A stretch of DNA of 34,182 nucleotides from a virus: the IMG/VR virus record IMGVR_UViG_3300033148_004142, positions 1-34,182 of that record. One strand, written 5' to 3'. How positions within the stretch are numbered: position 1 is the stretch's first letter; each line of letters begins with the position of its first letter. The notes under the pieces were generated by a model that worked only from the letters and a program-made list of their open reading frames with translations, did no database searches and was not told the DNA's origin. Positions 7,615-15,657 of the stretch are shown here, piece by piece. A program made the translations under genes and the position numbers.

Positions 7615-10072
7615 TTTCTCCTATTGCCTCCAACTCATAGAGGAATGACCAAATCTCAAGCTCAAGATCAGCAGTATCTCCAATAAATTCAAGTTGAAAA
7701 GCTGTACAACCTACTTGGCTTGTGTTCAATCCAGGTGTTGTCATAGTATAACCGGAGTTTACGAGACTCATAGCAGAAGGTATAGCAATTTCTACTCCAG
7801 TTTCAATAAGATTCTTATAAAAGTTGGTAGTAATACTCCCTGAACCTCTTGCCTTGAGTTCTGCCCAGAGTCTTCGAAAGTTAAACTCAAAGATAGTAGC
7901 CTGCTCTGGGTCAACACAGATAGCCCTTGTTCTTATAGAATGAGTAATTTTAGCGTCAACTTCTGTACTTCCACTAGGAGCACTTTTATCAGTCGTATCA
8001 TCCTCAAGGCGAAGAACTCTACCTACATTATTCCCTGCATAAGTATAATATCTCCCTCCAGTCCCACGAAGGTGTGTACCACAGATAAGATAATCAGTTG
8101 CTCCACCTACTGTTCTTTCCCAAGGAGGATACCACTCATTGGATACATAGTTATAAACAAGTTCTATAAGTCCAGTAAGAAGATGGTATTCATTATTAAG
8201 GGGATCAATAAACGCTTGACAAGCACCAAGCTTATTTGCTGCCATTGCAGTAGTATACTCAGTATTAAAATACTGATCTACTGGCCCTGAGACTTTTCTT
8301 GGTTTCCTTCCATCAATGACATAGACTCCATCAGTATCCATAAAGAGACAGACGCTTAATGCTTCATTTCTGTGCATTCCAGGAAAGCCAACCTCTGAAA
8401 CCATAGGAGTCTTAGCAGCGCAAGTCCCAATAGTATCAGCTATCTTCAGAGTTCCAAAGTTTTTTGGATTCTCTCCCTCAAGCAACCACACAGAGTTTGC
8501 TTTGAATACAAGAAGCTCATTGTAGAATCTTACTACAGAAACAATCTCTTCCATATTTCCAAAGGCATCAGTGTAACCACTATCCTTTCCACAAAGGCAG
8601 TCTGGTCTTCCAGCAGCACTATATCGAAGTCTGTTTGGATACTCCGGATCTGGCCAGAAGAAAGCCCTACTCTTAAACTCAATGACTCCTTTATACTTAG
8701 GAATCTGCTCAGGATAAAGAGCCGTAGTTACAGCAAAAAGCCTAATATCCTCAGCAGTATTACCAAGTGCTACATCCCAGGAAACTCTGTACCAAAATCC
8801 AGCAATCGAATCAAAGTCCATTGTCCTTTTCTTAACTGCTAATCCTGCAGCATTCCACCAGACTGTCCCAGTCTGAGCAAAACTTGAATCACCTGCTTCA
8901 TCTAAGGTTTCGTCGATTATCCCAGTACTTATTGTTACCCAAGAATCTCCATCCCAATAGTCAATATTATCTATCTTTGCAGCATCTGTATTCTCATAAT
9001 TTGGTACTACAGCAAAGCCAATTCCACACAAAGGAGTCACAGACTTAACATAGATAAAGTCAGTTGTTGTCGCAGCTTCAAGTTGAAGATATTGAGAAGT
9101 AGACTCATTAGTAAGTGTCCCAAGATAGTCTACATACTCCGTAGCACTTTGATCGTAGAACCTAACTCCTGTAGGCCACTCATAGACTCCATTCCACTTG
9201 TTAGTAACTGGAGCAGGATCAAACTTAACTTTGCAACTAACTACATCAACTGAACCAGACAAAGCACCAGTAAAATCTATTTTATACCAATAGCCCATCA
9301 TGCCATTAATGACTCTCATGGTATCACTGGCACTTCTTGTCCAGGTAAACGCTCCACTCTTAGCATGAGTCTTAGTACTAGTTGCTGTATCTAATGTTCC
9401 ATCAGTAGCACTTCGATCAGCCCAGGCTCCAGCTTGCCAACTATAAACAACTGCAGTTTCAGCAGCATCATTTACAGTATCCCCAAGGACAAGAGTAATG
9501 GCCTCAGCAATCTGAGGGCTACAGACATAGTACTCATCGTTTGCTGCTCCAAGTACTAAAGCTTCTGTTTCAGTTCTATCATCAGTAACTTCTCTGGTAT
9601 AGTCACTATTTACGTCTTCGCTATCATCATGAACCACAAAACCACTACAGAAAGGATCATCTCCTCCCCAGATAATCGGAGCACTTCCTCCATCAGCATA
9701 GAAGAACAACTCCTCTATCATATCAGAAAACCCAGGAACTGTGCTCGAGGGATCAGAGGAAATTGCAGACCCAAAGGTAGTGCCACTTGCTGGAGGATCA
9801 TTGGTAGCATCATAAAGACCTCCATTACATTGAGCAAGAAAGTGATAGTCCTCATTCCTTGGATGAGTATATTGGTGAAGGGAGAGAATTGAAGCTGCAG
9901 CAATTTGTGTAGTATTATGATGAGTACAACCCTTCCTTGCCTTCCAACCTCCAAAGGGACTCACTTTCCTCACATTCCTTCCATCAGAGATTCCTCCAAC
10001 AGGAAGAAGTGTAGGTGGAGTAATAAAGTCATACTTACCATTAAGAGGTTCTTTGAATATCTTAATTGCCAT
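7604..10072 (-). CDS. Tail nozzle-like protein (T7 gp12 type)
   Basis: An 822-aa, predominantly beta-stranded protein. The N-terminus has the typical nozzle opening: ISDGRNVRKVSPFGGWKARKG at about residues 28-48, followed by repeated W/Y-G-D-containing strands that suggest a beta-propeller (for example WGGDDPF, YWYKIDF and YKGVIEFKSRAFFW). Its start overlaps the stop of the adaptor gene by 1 nt, the gene order adaptor then nozzle found in podoviruses. In T7 and relatives this protein forms the hexameric nozzle below the portal-adaptor stack, through which DNA leaves. Identification rests on order, size and overall sequence character, not on a specific catalytic motif. Confidence 0.7.
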   Translation of the reverse strand: MAIKIFKEPLNGKYDFITPPTLLPVGGISDGRNVRKVSPFGGWKARKGCTHHNTTQIAAASILSLHQYTHPRNEDYHFLAQCNGGLYDATNDPPASGTTFGSAISSDPSSTVPGFSDMIEELFFYADGGSAPIIWGGDDPFCSGFVVHDDSEDVNSDYTREVTDDRTETEALVLGAANDEYYVCSPQIAEAITLVLGDTVNDAAETAVVYSWQAGAWADRSATDGTLDTATSTKTHAKSGAFTWTRSASDTMRVINGMMGYWYKIDFTGALSGSVDVVSCKVKFDPAPVTNKWNGVYEWPTGVRFYDQSATEYVDYLGTLTNESTSQYLQLEAATTTDFIYVKSVTPLCGIGFAVVPNYENTDAAKIDNIDYWDGDSWVTISTGIIDETLDEAGDSSFAQTGTVWWNAAGLAVKKRTMDFDSIAGFWYRVSWDVALGNTAEDIRLFAVTTALYPEQIPKYKGVIEFKSRAFFWPDPEYPNRLRYSAAGRPDCLCGKDSGYTDAFGNMEEIVSVVRFYNELLVFKANSVWLLEGENPKNFGTLKIADTIGTCAAKTPMVSEVGFPGMHRNEALSVCLFMDTDGVYVIDGRKPRKVSGPVDQYFNTEYTTAMAANKLGACQAFIDPLNNEYHLLTGLIELVYNYVSNEWYPPWERTVGGATDYLICGTHLRGTGGRYYTYAGNNVGRVLRLEDDTTDKSAPSGSTEVDAKITHSIRTRAICVDPEQATIFEFNFRRLWAELKARGSGSITTNFYKNLIETGVEIAIPSAMSLVNSGYTMTTPGLNTSQVGCTAFQLEFIGDTADLELEIWSFLYELEAIGEIGL

Positions 10073-10908
10073 TAGTAAGGATCTCCTATCATTGTTCCAT
10101 CACTCTCAGGAATCCGACTTGCAAGCCAGGCATCTACCTCAGCTCTTGCATCCTTCACTCTATCTACATAGAACTTGATTACATTCTTATCTATTGAAGC
10201 AGAAGGCTTCATCATAGCCAATACAGTAGCATCAAGGACAATTAGCATATGAGTTTCTTCAGGCAATCTTGAAATTGTCCCGAATACTGAATCAGTACTA
10301 ACTGTTCCTGTAATAGTTGCAAGTCTTGTAGAGGCTACATAATCAGTGATAGTGTCAATAGTCCCAGCAAGAGTACCATCGGTTATCTCAACATCAACAT
10401 TATTATAGTAATCATCAACCCTTTTAGTGTTTAAATTATCTGGAAAGTACAACTTTGTAGCTGCACTTCCAGTAGTTGCAGTCCCTGTTTGAAGGTCAGG
10501 AACTCTGATTTGATACCAAAGGGTACAAGCAGTAGAATAAGAATCCTTGTTAATTTCGAGAGTACTCAGAAGAGGATATGCCTCAAGTGATCCAACATCA
10601 AGACTTGTTCCTACTGGTCTCGAGATTCTCCGATAGGCTACCTTCTGGAGCCAATGGACTGGAGATCCAGAGTCTGTCTCTTCCATATAGATAGGTTTAC
10701 TGCAATCAGCTGGAAGAGTGACAACACTATCTGAAGGAGTAACAGGGGCACTCTTTATCAGCCACTGCCCAGGACTCGTAGCAACAAGAAGAGCTATCTC
10801 CCTTTGCGCCATATTGAGTCTTCTTACGAGGTTTATATCACTCCAATGAGACTCAACAGCTTCGTTAATATTATCCCGAAGAAGTTCTAACATTTCTACA
10901 GCATTCAT
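10072..10908 (-). CDS. Head-tail connector adaptor protein (T7 gp11 / SU10 adaptor type)
   Basis: A 278-aa protein. The N-terminal helices (MNAVEMLELLRDNINEA ... RRLNMAQREIALLVA, residues 1-45) match the opening of phage adaptor proteins that dock under the portal. These are followed by a beta region and a C-terminal helical segment. It directly precedes the nozzle gene. In podoviruses a ring of 12 adaptors seals the head and carries the nozzle. The start is 12 nt downstream of a 23-bp palindrome (10921-10943) with GAGGGA as ribosome binding site, so this gene may begin a tail transcription module. Confidence 0.72.
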   Translation of the reverse strand: MNAVEMLELLRDNINEAVESHWSDINLVRRLNMAQREIALLVATSPGQWLIKSAPVTPSDSVVTLPADCSKPIYMEETDSGSPVHWLQKVAYRRISRPVGTSLDVGSLEAYPLLSTLEINKDSYSTACTLWYQIRVPDLQTGTATTGSAATKLYFPDNLNTKRVDDYYNNVDVEITDGTLAGTIDTITDYVASTRLATITGTVSTDSVFGTISRLPEETHMLIVLDATVLAMMKPSASIDKNVIKFYVDRVKDARAEVDAWLASRIPESDGTMIGDPY

Positions 10909-10920
10909 AAATTTCCCTCG

Positions 10921-10943
10921 AAAGATTCAAAAATTGAATCTTC
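10921..10943 (-). repeat. 23-bp module-boundary palindrome, copy 2
   Basis: Arms AAAGATTCAA and TTGAATCTTC separated by AAA: nine of ten arm positions pair. It lies in the 38-bp gap between the 108-aa gene and the adaptor gene. In the sense strand the downstream half reads GAATCTTT, as in the other copies. Confidence 0.88.
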
Positions 10944-10946
10944 TAC

Positions 10947-11273
10947 TCAATACGATATTTTAAAGTCTTCTGAAGCACCAAAGGAACCCTCTTGAGGAGG
11001 AGTTCCTCCAGGAGTAACTCCTGACTCTTCAGCAGCAAAGTCCATCCCCTCCAGTTCTCTCACTGGATTCTGAGGAATAGGTAAAGCCTGGAATTGCTCC
11101 TTCAATTCTATCCACATCTGACGGAGATCTTGTAACTCCTGAGTCTTCCGGAAAGTCTCAGCTTCAAGCATCTCACTGATCTCCCTTAATTTAGTATAAG
11201 AAATCTGGAACTTCTTCTGTTCATCACTCAACCTGTAACTCTCTACAGCTTCTCCTCTTACATCTTTTGGCAT
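10947..11273 (-). CDS. Small coiled-coil late protein
   Basis: A 108-aa protein. Residues about 15-65 form a charged amphipathic helix (LSDEQKKFQISYTKLREI...) with Gln/Glu/Lys; the C-terminal 40 residues are Gly/Pro-rich and acidic. The start is 1 nt beyond the stop of the 154-aa gene. No family recognised. Position between capsid and adaptor genes fits a head-completion or assembly factor, but there is no motif to prove it. Confidence 0.65.
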   Translation of the reverse strand: MPKDVRGEAVESYRLSDEQKKFQISYTKLREISEMLEAETFRKTQELQDLRQMWIELKEQFQALPIPQNPVRELEGMDFAAEESGVTPGGTPPQEGSFGASEDFKISY

Positions 11274-11274
11274 T

Positions 11275-11739
11275 TTAGTCTCCTATAATAGCTCTTCGCA
11301 TCTTATATTTTAGAGGAACCTGGATCTTTGTAATTCCTCTGGCGTAGTCATAGAACTCAAAGGCCATAGACTTAAGATCTTCCTTGAATTGCTTCTCCTT
11401 AGCCCTCTGAATATTATCATCCATCTGATCAAAGTAAGCACAAAGTTCCTTAAGTGTATACCTCGTTGGATCACCAGCTTGGAGTTTCAATAAAATATCT
11501 GCTCCGAGCTCCCTGAAAGTCCTTCCCTGAGTTTGTACAGTCAACATATGGAAGGCCTTGTTGTCTATCCTTTTTACCTTCTTCTTTGCTTGACCAGGGA
11601 AACGCCAAATCTCCCATTTGTTACTTCCCCAGTCCCACACAGTATCAAGCTCTGGGTCAAGTACCCACAGTTGCTTCTTGAACCCTACATCAGCAACCAT
11701 AACTCCATCACAAGTTGTTCGATAATCCTTAGATTTCAT
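11275..11739 (-). CDS. Head-region protein of unknown function
   Basis: A 154-aa protein. The N-terminal part is Trp-rich and beta-like (QLWVLDPELDTVWDWGSNKWEIWRF at about 24-48, of which the Trp spacing is the notable part); the C-terminal half is helical and basic. The AAAGGAAAGGAA ribosome binding site precedes the ATG at 11739. No family recognised. It lies between the zinc-knuckle gene and the small coiled-coil gene, in the capsid-to-adaptor interval, where head-tail joining or capsid accessory proteins are common. Confidence 0.65.
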   Translation of the reverse strand: MKSKDYRTTCDGVMVADVGFKKQLWVLDPELDTVWDWGSNKWEIWRFPGQAKKKVKRIDNKAFHMLTVQTQGRTFRELGADILLKLQAGDPTRYTLKELCAYFDQMDDNIQRAKEKQFKEDLKSMAFEFYDYARGITKIQVPLKYKMRRAIIGD

Positions 11740-11751
11740 TTCCTTTCCTTT

Positions 11752-11795
11752 CTGGAGGAGGAGAGGAGGAGGTAGAATACCCCTCCACCCTCCAG
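11752..11795 (-). other. GC-rich intergenic hairpin between late genes
   Basis: On the minus-strand transcript, arms CTGGAGG (11789-11795) and CCTCCAG (11752-11758) pair, with inner GGAGG/CCTCC (782-786 and 768-772). No U-tract follows, so it is not an intrinsic terminator. It may stabilise or partly slow the late mRNA between the zinc-knuckle and 154-aa genes. Confidence 0.45.
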
Positions 11796-11815
11796 GCCAG
11801 CACCGCCAAGTAATG

Positions 11816-12067
11816 CTAGCTTTTGTTTACCTTCTCGAAGATGTCATTACACTTATCTATGACATCGTTGACTTTGTCCTGGAGATCAGCAACAGTAGTA
11901 AGTAGCATAGACCAAACCAATCCCTGAAGAGCCCTTCTTGGACCAGCCGGCATATGTTTAAACTCCGGATCAGTAAGATCTACCTTACCATTTCCGTTAC
12001 AATACGTACAAGTTACATCACCTTCCAAGACACCAGTTCCAGCACAAGGTTCACAAGTGAGTTCCAT
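11816..12067 (-). CDS. Small protein with DnaJ-type zinc knuckles
   Basis: An 83-aa protein. Residues 5-12 (CEPCAGTG) and 20-27 (CTYCNGNG) are two CxxCxGxG motifs, the zinc-binding repeat of DnaJ/Hsp40. There is no J domain. Residues about 48-83 form an amphipathic helix (TTVADLQDKVNDVIDKCNDI) suited to coiled-coil pairing. A four-Cys zinc site with a helical tail located two genes after the major capsid gene suggests a folding or assembly helper for capsid proteins, or a structural zinc module. The start is 16 nt after the beta-helix gene, with AGGAGGTG as ribosome binding site. Confidence 0.75.
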   Translation of the reverse strand: MELTCEPCAGTGVLEGDVTCTYCNGNGKVDLTDPEFKHMPAGPRRALQGLVWSMLLTTVADLQDKVNDVIDKCNDIFEKVNKS

Positions 12068-12083
12068 ATTACACCTCCTTATT

Positions 12084-12977
12084 TTATGTAGCTATCAAAG
12101 TATGATTATGATAATTCGCACCCTCACACTGAGCATCAAGAGAACTCCTAATACAGTGGTCAGCATCGGAATATCCTACAAAATGATTGCCGTCTATCAT
12201 TAAGTCTCCTACTGCTACATCAGCATTATTGTAGATACCATAACAAGCTCCGCCTTCTGCATTAAAAAACTTGTTATCTAGAATGAAGCTGTTTCTAACT
12301 CCAGTTGTCATGGCTACACAATAAATACCATATTTCCCATCACCACCAATTTGAGTAAACAGATTATTTCTAACCACAGACCTCATTCCTTGGCCCAGGG
12401 TAATCTGTTTATCTCCTCCCTTCCAAAATGTGTTTTCAGTGATATAAGTAGTATCCGTTGCATGAGAGGTGTCAATACCGCAGACAATTGCTTGTCCATC
12501 TCCTGGGGCTAATGCATAAAGGTTATTATTATGAATCCAGGTATTATACTGAGTGGCACTACTCGCTAATCTTATCGCAGCATAAGTATTACTGCCATAA
12601 AAAGTGAGCCTGAATCCAGCGATTTCAAGGTTGTGCGCTCCGTTTGCAGAAATTATATCCTTTGCCGCTGTTTGCCGAATCTCGGTTCGAGATAAAGCAC
12701 CCCAAGGCCCAGGATCGGCCGCCAAAAGCTTCTGGTTCTCTGCAGTAAAAGCAATGGTGTCAGTCTCTATATACTGTCCAGGCCAAACAACAATATCCTC
12801 ATTCGCCTGAAGATCTGCAAGGGCATCAAGAATAGTATGATAGAGCTGACCATATGGGATATTGTCATATAAGTAATCAGCGTTTACTGCATCCACTTTA
12901 CAAACATGAAGTTGCTTACGTGGATATCCAGTAATCAATCCTCTAACTGTTGGATCTAAATTCTTTAACTTAATCAT
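12084..12977 (-). CDS. Right-handed parallel beta-helix protein beside the capsid gene
   Basis: A 297-aa protein. From about residue 85 to 280 it shows the repeating coils of pectate-lyase-like beta-helices: short strands with N/D turns such as NTWIHNNNLYAL, TYITENTFWKGG, SVVRNNLFTQIG, NSFILDNKFFNA and DLMIDGNHFVGY. The N-terminal 80 residues form a separate cap with a Trp/Pro-Gly strand pair (IVVWPGQYIE). No catalytic triad of a pectate lyase is obvious. The gene directly follows the major capsid gene and is separated from it by a hairpin. The fold is common in tailspikes, but this position fits a capsid fibre or decoration protein better. That role is inference. Confidence 0.7.
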   Translation of the reverse strand: MIKLKNLDPTVRGLITGYPRKQLHVCKVDAVNADYLYDNIPYGQLYHTILDALADLQANEDIVVWPGQYIETDTIAFTAENQKLLAADPGPWGALSRTEIRQTAAKDIISANGAHNLEIAGFRLTFYGSNTYAAIRLASSATQYNTWIHNNNLYALAPGDGQAIVCGIDTSHATDTTYITENTFWKGGDKQITLGQGMRSVVRNNLFTQIGGDGKYGIYCVAMTTGVRNSFILDNKFFNAEGGACYGIYNNADVAVGDLMIDGNHFVGYSDADHCIRSSLDAQCEGANYHNHTLIAT

Positions 12978-13000
12978 TTTAACTCTCCTTATAGTTTACC

Positions 13001-13031
13001 CCCATAGGTTTGAGGTTATCTCCCCTATGGG
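13001..13031 (-). other. mRNA hairpin downstream of the capsid gene
   Basis: CCCATAGG (13001-13008) and CCTATGGG (13024-13031) form an 8-bp stem with a 15-nt loop, 22 nt after the capsid stop. No T-run follows on the minus strand. Such hairpins after major capsid genes often protect the abundant mRNA or attenuate read-through. Confidence 0.55.
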
Positions 13032-13053
13032 ATACTGGATAAAAGGTTAATTA

Positions 13054-14433
13054 TTAGCCTCCGTAGCCCTCATTGATTCCCTTCGTATAAGCAATATCCG
13101 TCAGGACACCTTGAGTACTTCGATTTGTAACGCCCAGCTCGCAATACCTAAACAGCACTGCTTCATACACATCATAGCCAGAAATCCGGCTCAGGATTGC
13201 TCCATCCTTCTGCATCCAATCATAGTCACTCATCCGATACATCTGGAGATCTTTAGTTGTAAGGAAATAAATCTCTCCGTCAATAGCGTCATTGTCTACA
13301 GTAAGTGGTACTCCATTATAATCCAGAGCAGACCAACCTCCGTCAAGCTGCATTGTATTGACAGCTCTCCGATCAGCCTGGCACAGCTCCAGATACTCTC
13401 GCCTGATGGCTCGAGTGGTTAGAATAAGATTTGGCCCATAGTCCTTACCAGCTGTCTCCTCCACCATATCAAACATAGTTTGCATAAGCGTGAGGGTCAG
13501 AGCTCTCTGCCCTGCATACCGGCCAGAACTATGAGAATCCACAATGGCTTTGAACCAAGGATAGTTAGAAACATCCAGAGTCTGCAGTGGATCATTAGTA
13601 GCACCACCTGCATCAGTCCCATCCGTTAGGGCAATCTCATCAAGATCAGTGTCAGTAACGATCCCTCTGATCCCCATTGGCTCAAGTCTGTGTGCTCCAG
13701 CAGCTGCATAGGTACCAAGGGAAGCAGGCCTCACGTAGAAGGTACCTGCTGCCTCAGTAACATCAGCTGTAGTAACAGTTATAGTATCATAAGCAGCACC
13801 CCTTGTAATAGCTGACACTGCCCCATTAATCGTACCGACAGTAAACGTAGCAGAACCTCCGAATGTAGCACCAAGAACAGTAACAAGATCGTTTCTCTTC
13901 TCTACATACTTTGAACCAAAGGTACTACCCCAGCCATCACCACCAGCACTATTACCTCGATACTTCTTCTGCAAGGTTATCGTAGTACTATCACCACTTC
14001 TCCATCGAGCTAAGGTGCCGTAGCCACAACCCCACATCATCCTGTTAACCTCTTTTTTGAGGTCATCCACAATTCCTCGGATTTCTGTATCCAGGGCTTT
14101 GGCGTAAGCTCCTTTACTATCCCTAGTAGCCGCCAGTGTAGGGCCAGTCAACTCAACACGGCCGTAGAGATACTTCATTGGAACTGTGCATGTTTTAAAG
14201 CGTTGATAATTGGAAGTAGGCAAGGCTCCACCATCAGCTCTTGCACCAGTTCCTGTACTTCTCCCATAGTGATTCTCAATCGTAGCATCCTTACCAGAAA
14301 TATCCTTTTCATTAGTATCAATAAAAGCCGAGAGGATATTTGCCTGATTCAAATACTCCTGAATCCCTTCGAGGTAGTACGTCTTCAAGACCTCATCATA
14401 ATGGCTCAGATTAGCATAATCACCAGTTGCCAT
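13054..14433 (-). CDS. Major capsid protein, HK97-fold type
   Basis: A 459-aa protein right after the scaffold gene (2-nt gap). The N-terminal arm (YEVLKTYYLEGIQEYLN-like helix at about 12-30), the segment ATIENHYGRSTGTGARADGG (about 50-70), the long spine-type helix around residues 105-130 (AYAKALDTEIRGIVDDLKKE) and beta-rich Ala/Gly/Thr middle match HK97-type coats. The region of about residues 195-260 (TVGTINGAVSAITRG...) looks like an inserted beta domain. No protease gene is visible, and no N-terminal delta domain, so a separate scaffold probably does the work, as in P22- or T7-like phages. Confidence 0.85.
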   Translation of the reverse strand: MATGDYANLSHYDEVLKTYYLEGIQEYLNQANILSAFIDTNEKDISGKDATIENHYGRSTGTGARADGGALPTSNYQRFKTCTVPMKYLYGRVELTGPTLAATRDSKGAYAKALDTEIRGIVDDLKKEVNRMMWGCGYGTLARWRSGDSTTITLQKKYRGNSAGGDGWGSTFGSKYVEKRNDLVTVLGATFGGSATFTVGTINGAVSAITRGAAYDTITVTTADVTEAAGTFYVRPASLGTYAAAGAHRLEPMGIRGIVTDTDLDEIALTDGTDAGGATNDPLQTLDVSNYPWFKAIVDSHSSGRYAGQRALTLTLMQTMFDMVEETAGKDYGPNLILTTRAIRREYLELCQADRRAVNTMQLDGGWSALDYNGVPLTVDNDAIDGEIYFLTTKDLQMYRMSDYDWMQKDGAILSRISGYDVYEAVLFRYCELGVTNRSTQGVLTDIAYTKGINEGYGG

Positions 14434-14435
14434 AG

Positions 14436-15257
14436 TTATTCTCCCTTATCCACTTGCTTAAAGTAGTCCTGTGTAGCTTGAAGTGGAGTAACAAAACCTT
14501 CTCCTGTTTTCATAAAAGAGAACTTCTTCCCTTTATGAGAAGCTATACCTCCACCTTTGCCATCAGCCTCATTAAGCTTATTCTCATCAAACTTCTCTAT
14601 GTCCACACCAAATTCTTTGGCATGAGCCTTTCGAAGCTCAGCGATTTTATCCGCCTTTGTATTAGCCACAGTCTCAGCGTGTTGCCACAGAGTCTTAGTC
14701 TTATCCCTCATAGCAATACTGAACACCTTGGAAACGTCCTCATCGTCTAAGGCAGGGAACTTAGCCTTTAGTCCATCCTCAAACTTGCTCCTAATCATTC
14801 CAGTCTGAACTTCAATAATATCATCCATTCGTTTATTCTGAGCATCAATCTTTTCAGAGACGCTACTTAGAGCCTTAGCCACAATATCATCAACCTTGGT
14901 CTTATCTGGTGGAGTAATATCATCTTTCTTCTTCTGAAACATAAGATCATCAGGCGGAGGTTCTCCTCCCTTTTTCACAAGAACATTACCCTCTGCGTCA
15001 ATAATCCCACCTTTCATGAGATCATTAACTAATCCGAAGGCCCCTTCAGCATTCACAAGAAGCCCTTCGGTATCTAAATTATACTTATCACAAAAATCCT
15101 TAACCTGCGCTAACTGCTGTGACCCAGCGGTCATTGAACTCACTTGAGAGACCAGGTTCTCTACATCAGTTGTAGAATACTCCTTGTCTCCTACCTTAAT
15201 TTTTTCTGCGGCACCATCCTTCCCAGGATCGCCCCCAGAGCCGTTCTCGTCAGTCAT
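14436..15257 (-). CDS. Capsid scaffolding protein
   Basis: A 273-aa, acidic, mainly helical protein with a disordered Gly/Asp-rich start (MTDENGSGGDPGKDG) and the common scaffold opening VGDKEYSTTDVENLVSQ at about 22-38. A long charged coiled coil covers about residues 110-225. The C-terminal 40 residues are basic, as in scaffolds that bind the coat through a basic helix. It lies directly upstream of the major capsid gene. Function: internal core that guides procapsid assembly and leaves before packaging. Confidence 0.8.
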   Translation of the reverse strand: MTDENGSGGDPGKDGAAEKIKVGDKEYSTTDVENLVSQVSSMTAGSQQLAQVKDFCDKYNLDTEGLLVNAEGAFGLVNDLMKGGIIDAEGNVLVKKGGEPPPDDLMFQKKKDDITPPDKTKVDDIVAKALSSVSEKIDAQNKRMDDIIEVQTGMIRSKFEDGLKAKFPALDDEDVSKVFSIAMRDKTKTLWQHAETVANTKADKIAELRKAHAKEFGVDIEKFDENKLNEADGKGGGIASHKGKKFSFMKTGEGFVTPLQATQDYFKQVDKGE

Positions 15258-15258
15258 C

Positions 15259-15657
15259 TTATTCCTCCTTTTCTAAAGTTATTTTCATTGCTTCCAAACC
15301 ACCTTGAGCTCTGTAGAAATCTACAAACCTCGGTAGCATAACCACAAATCTAGCCTTTGGGAACCAAGACATAGCCTTCTGAACCATTATTGGAGCCTTG
15401 TCCTTTGTATCCCTCGGGGTTTCTGACACAACCTCTTGGAACTTCTCCCACAGATCTTCTGCAAGAATAAGACAATCAACAAAGCCGTCCCAAAGCCGCG
15501 CAAGAGATTTTGCGTGTTCCTTCTCTTGACCAAGGAACTCAATAAAAGCTGAATGGAAATCTGAGAAGCCATCAATTGCGACTCCTTCTTCTTTTGCTTT
15601 CTTCAGTTCCTCCGTCAATGCCCTCGCCTGTTCTTGAATCTCTGCTTTACTTACCAC
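15259..15657 (-). CDS. Small helical protein between portal and scaffold
   Basis: A 132-aa, mostly helical and acidic protein that overlaps the portal end by 11 nt and ends 1 nt before the scaffold gene. N-terminal helix about 3-28 (KAEIQEQARALTEELKKAKE); the rest has aromatic clusters (LARLWDGFVDCL, SWFPKARFVVMLPRFVDFY). No domain recognised. Its place suggests an assembly cofactor, but nothing in the sequence tells which. Confidence 0.65.
   Translation of the reverse strand: MVSKAEIQEQARALTEELKKAKEEGVAIDGFSDFHSAFIEFLGQEKEHAKSLARLWDGFVDCLILAEDLWEKFQEVVSETPRDTKDKAPIMVQKAMSWFPKARFVVMLPRFVDFYRAQGGLEAMKITLEKEE

Noticed and set aside
7688-7698. TTCAAGTTGAA, a possible seventh palindrome copy
   Set aside because: Only one base between the arms, no AAAG/CTTT flanks, and it lies inside the nozzle gene; the same holds for 9077-9087.
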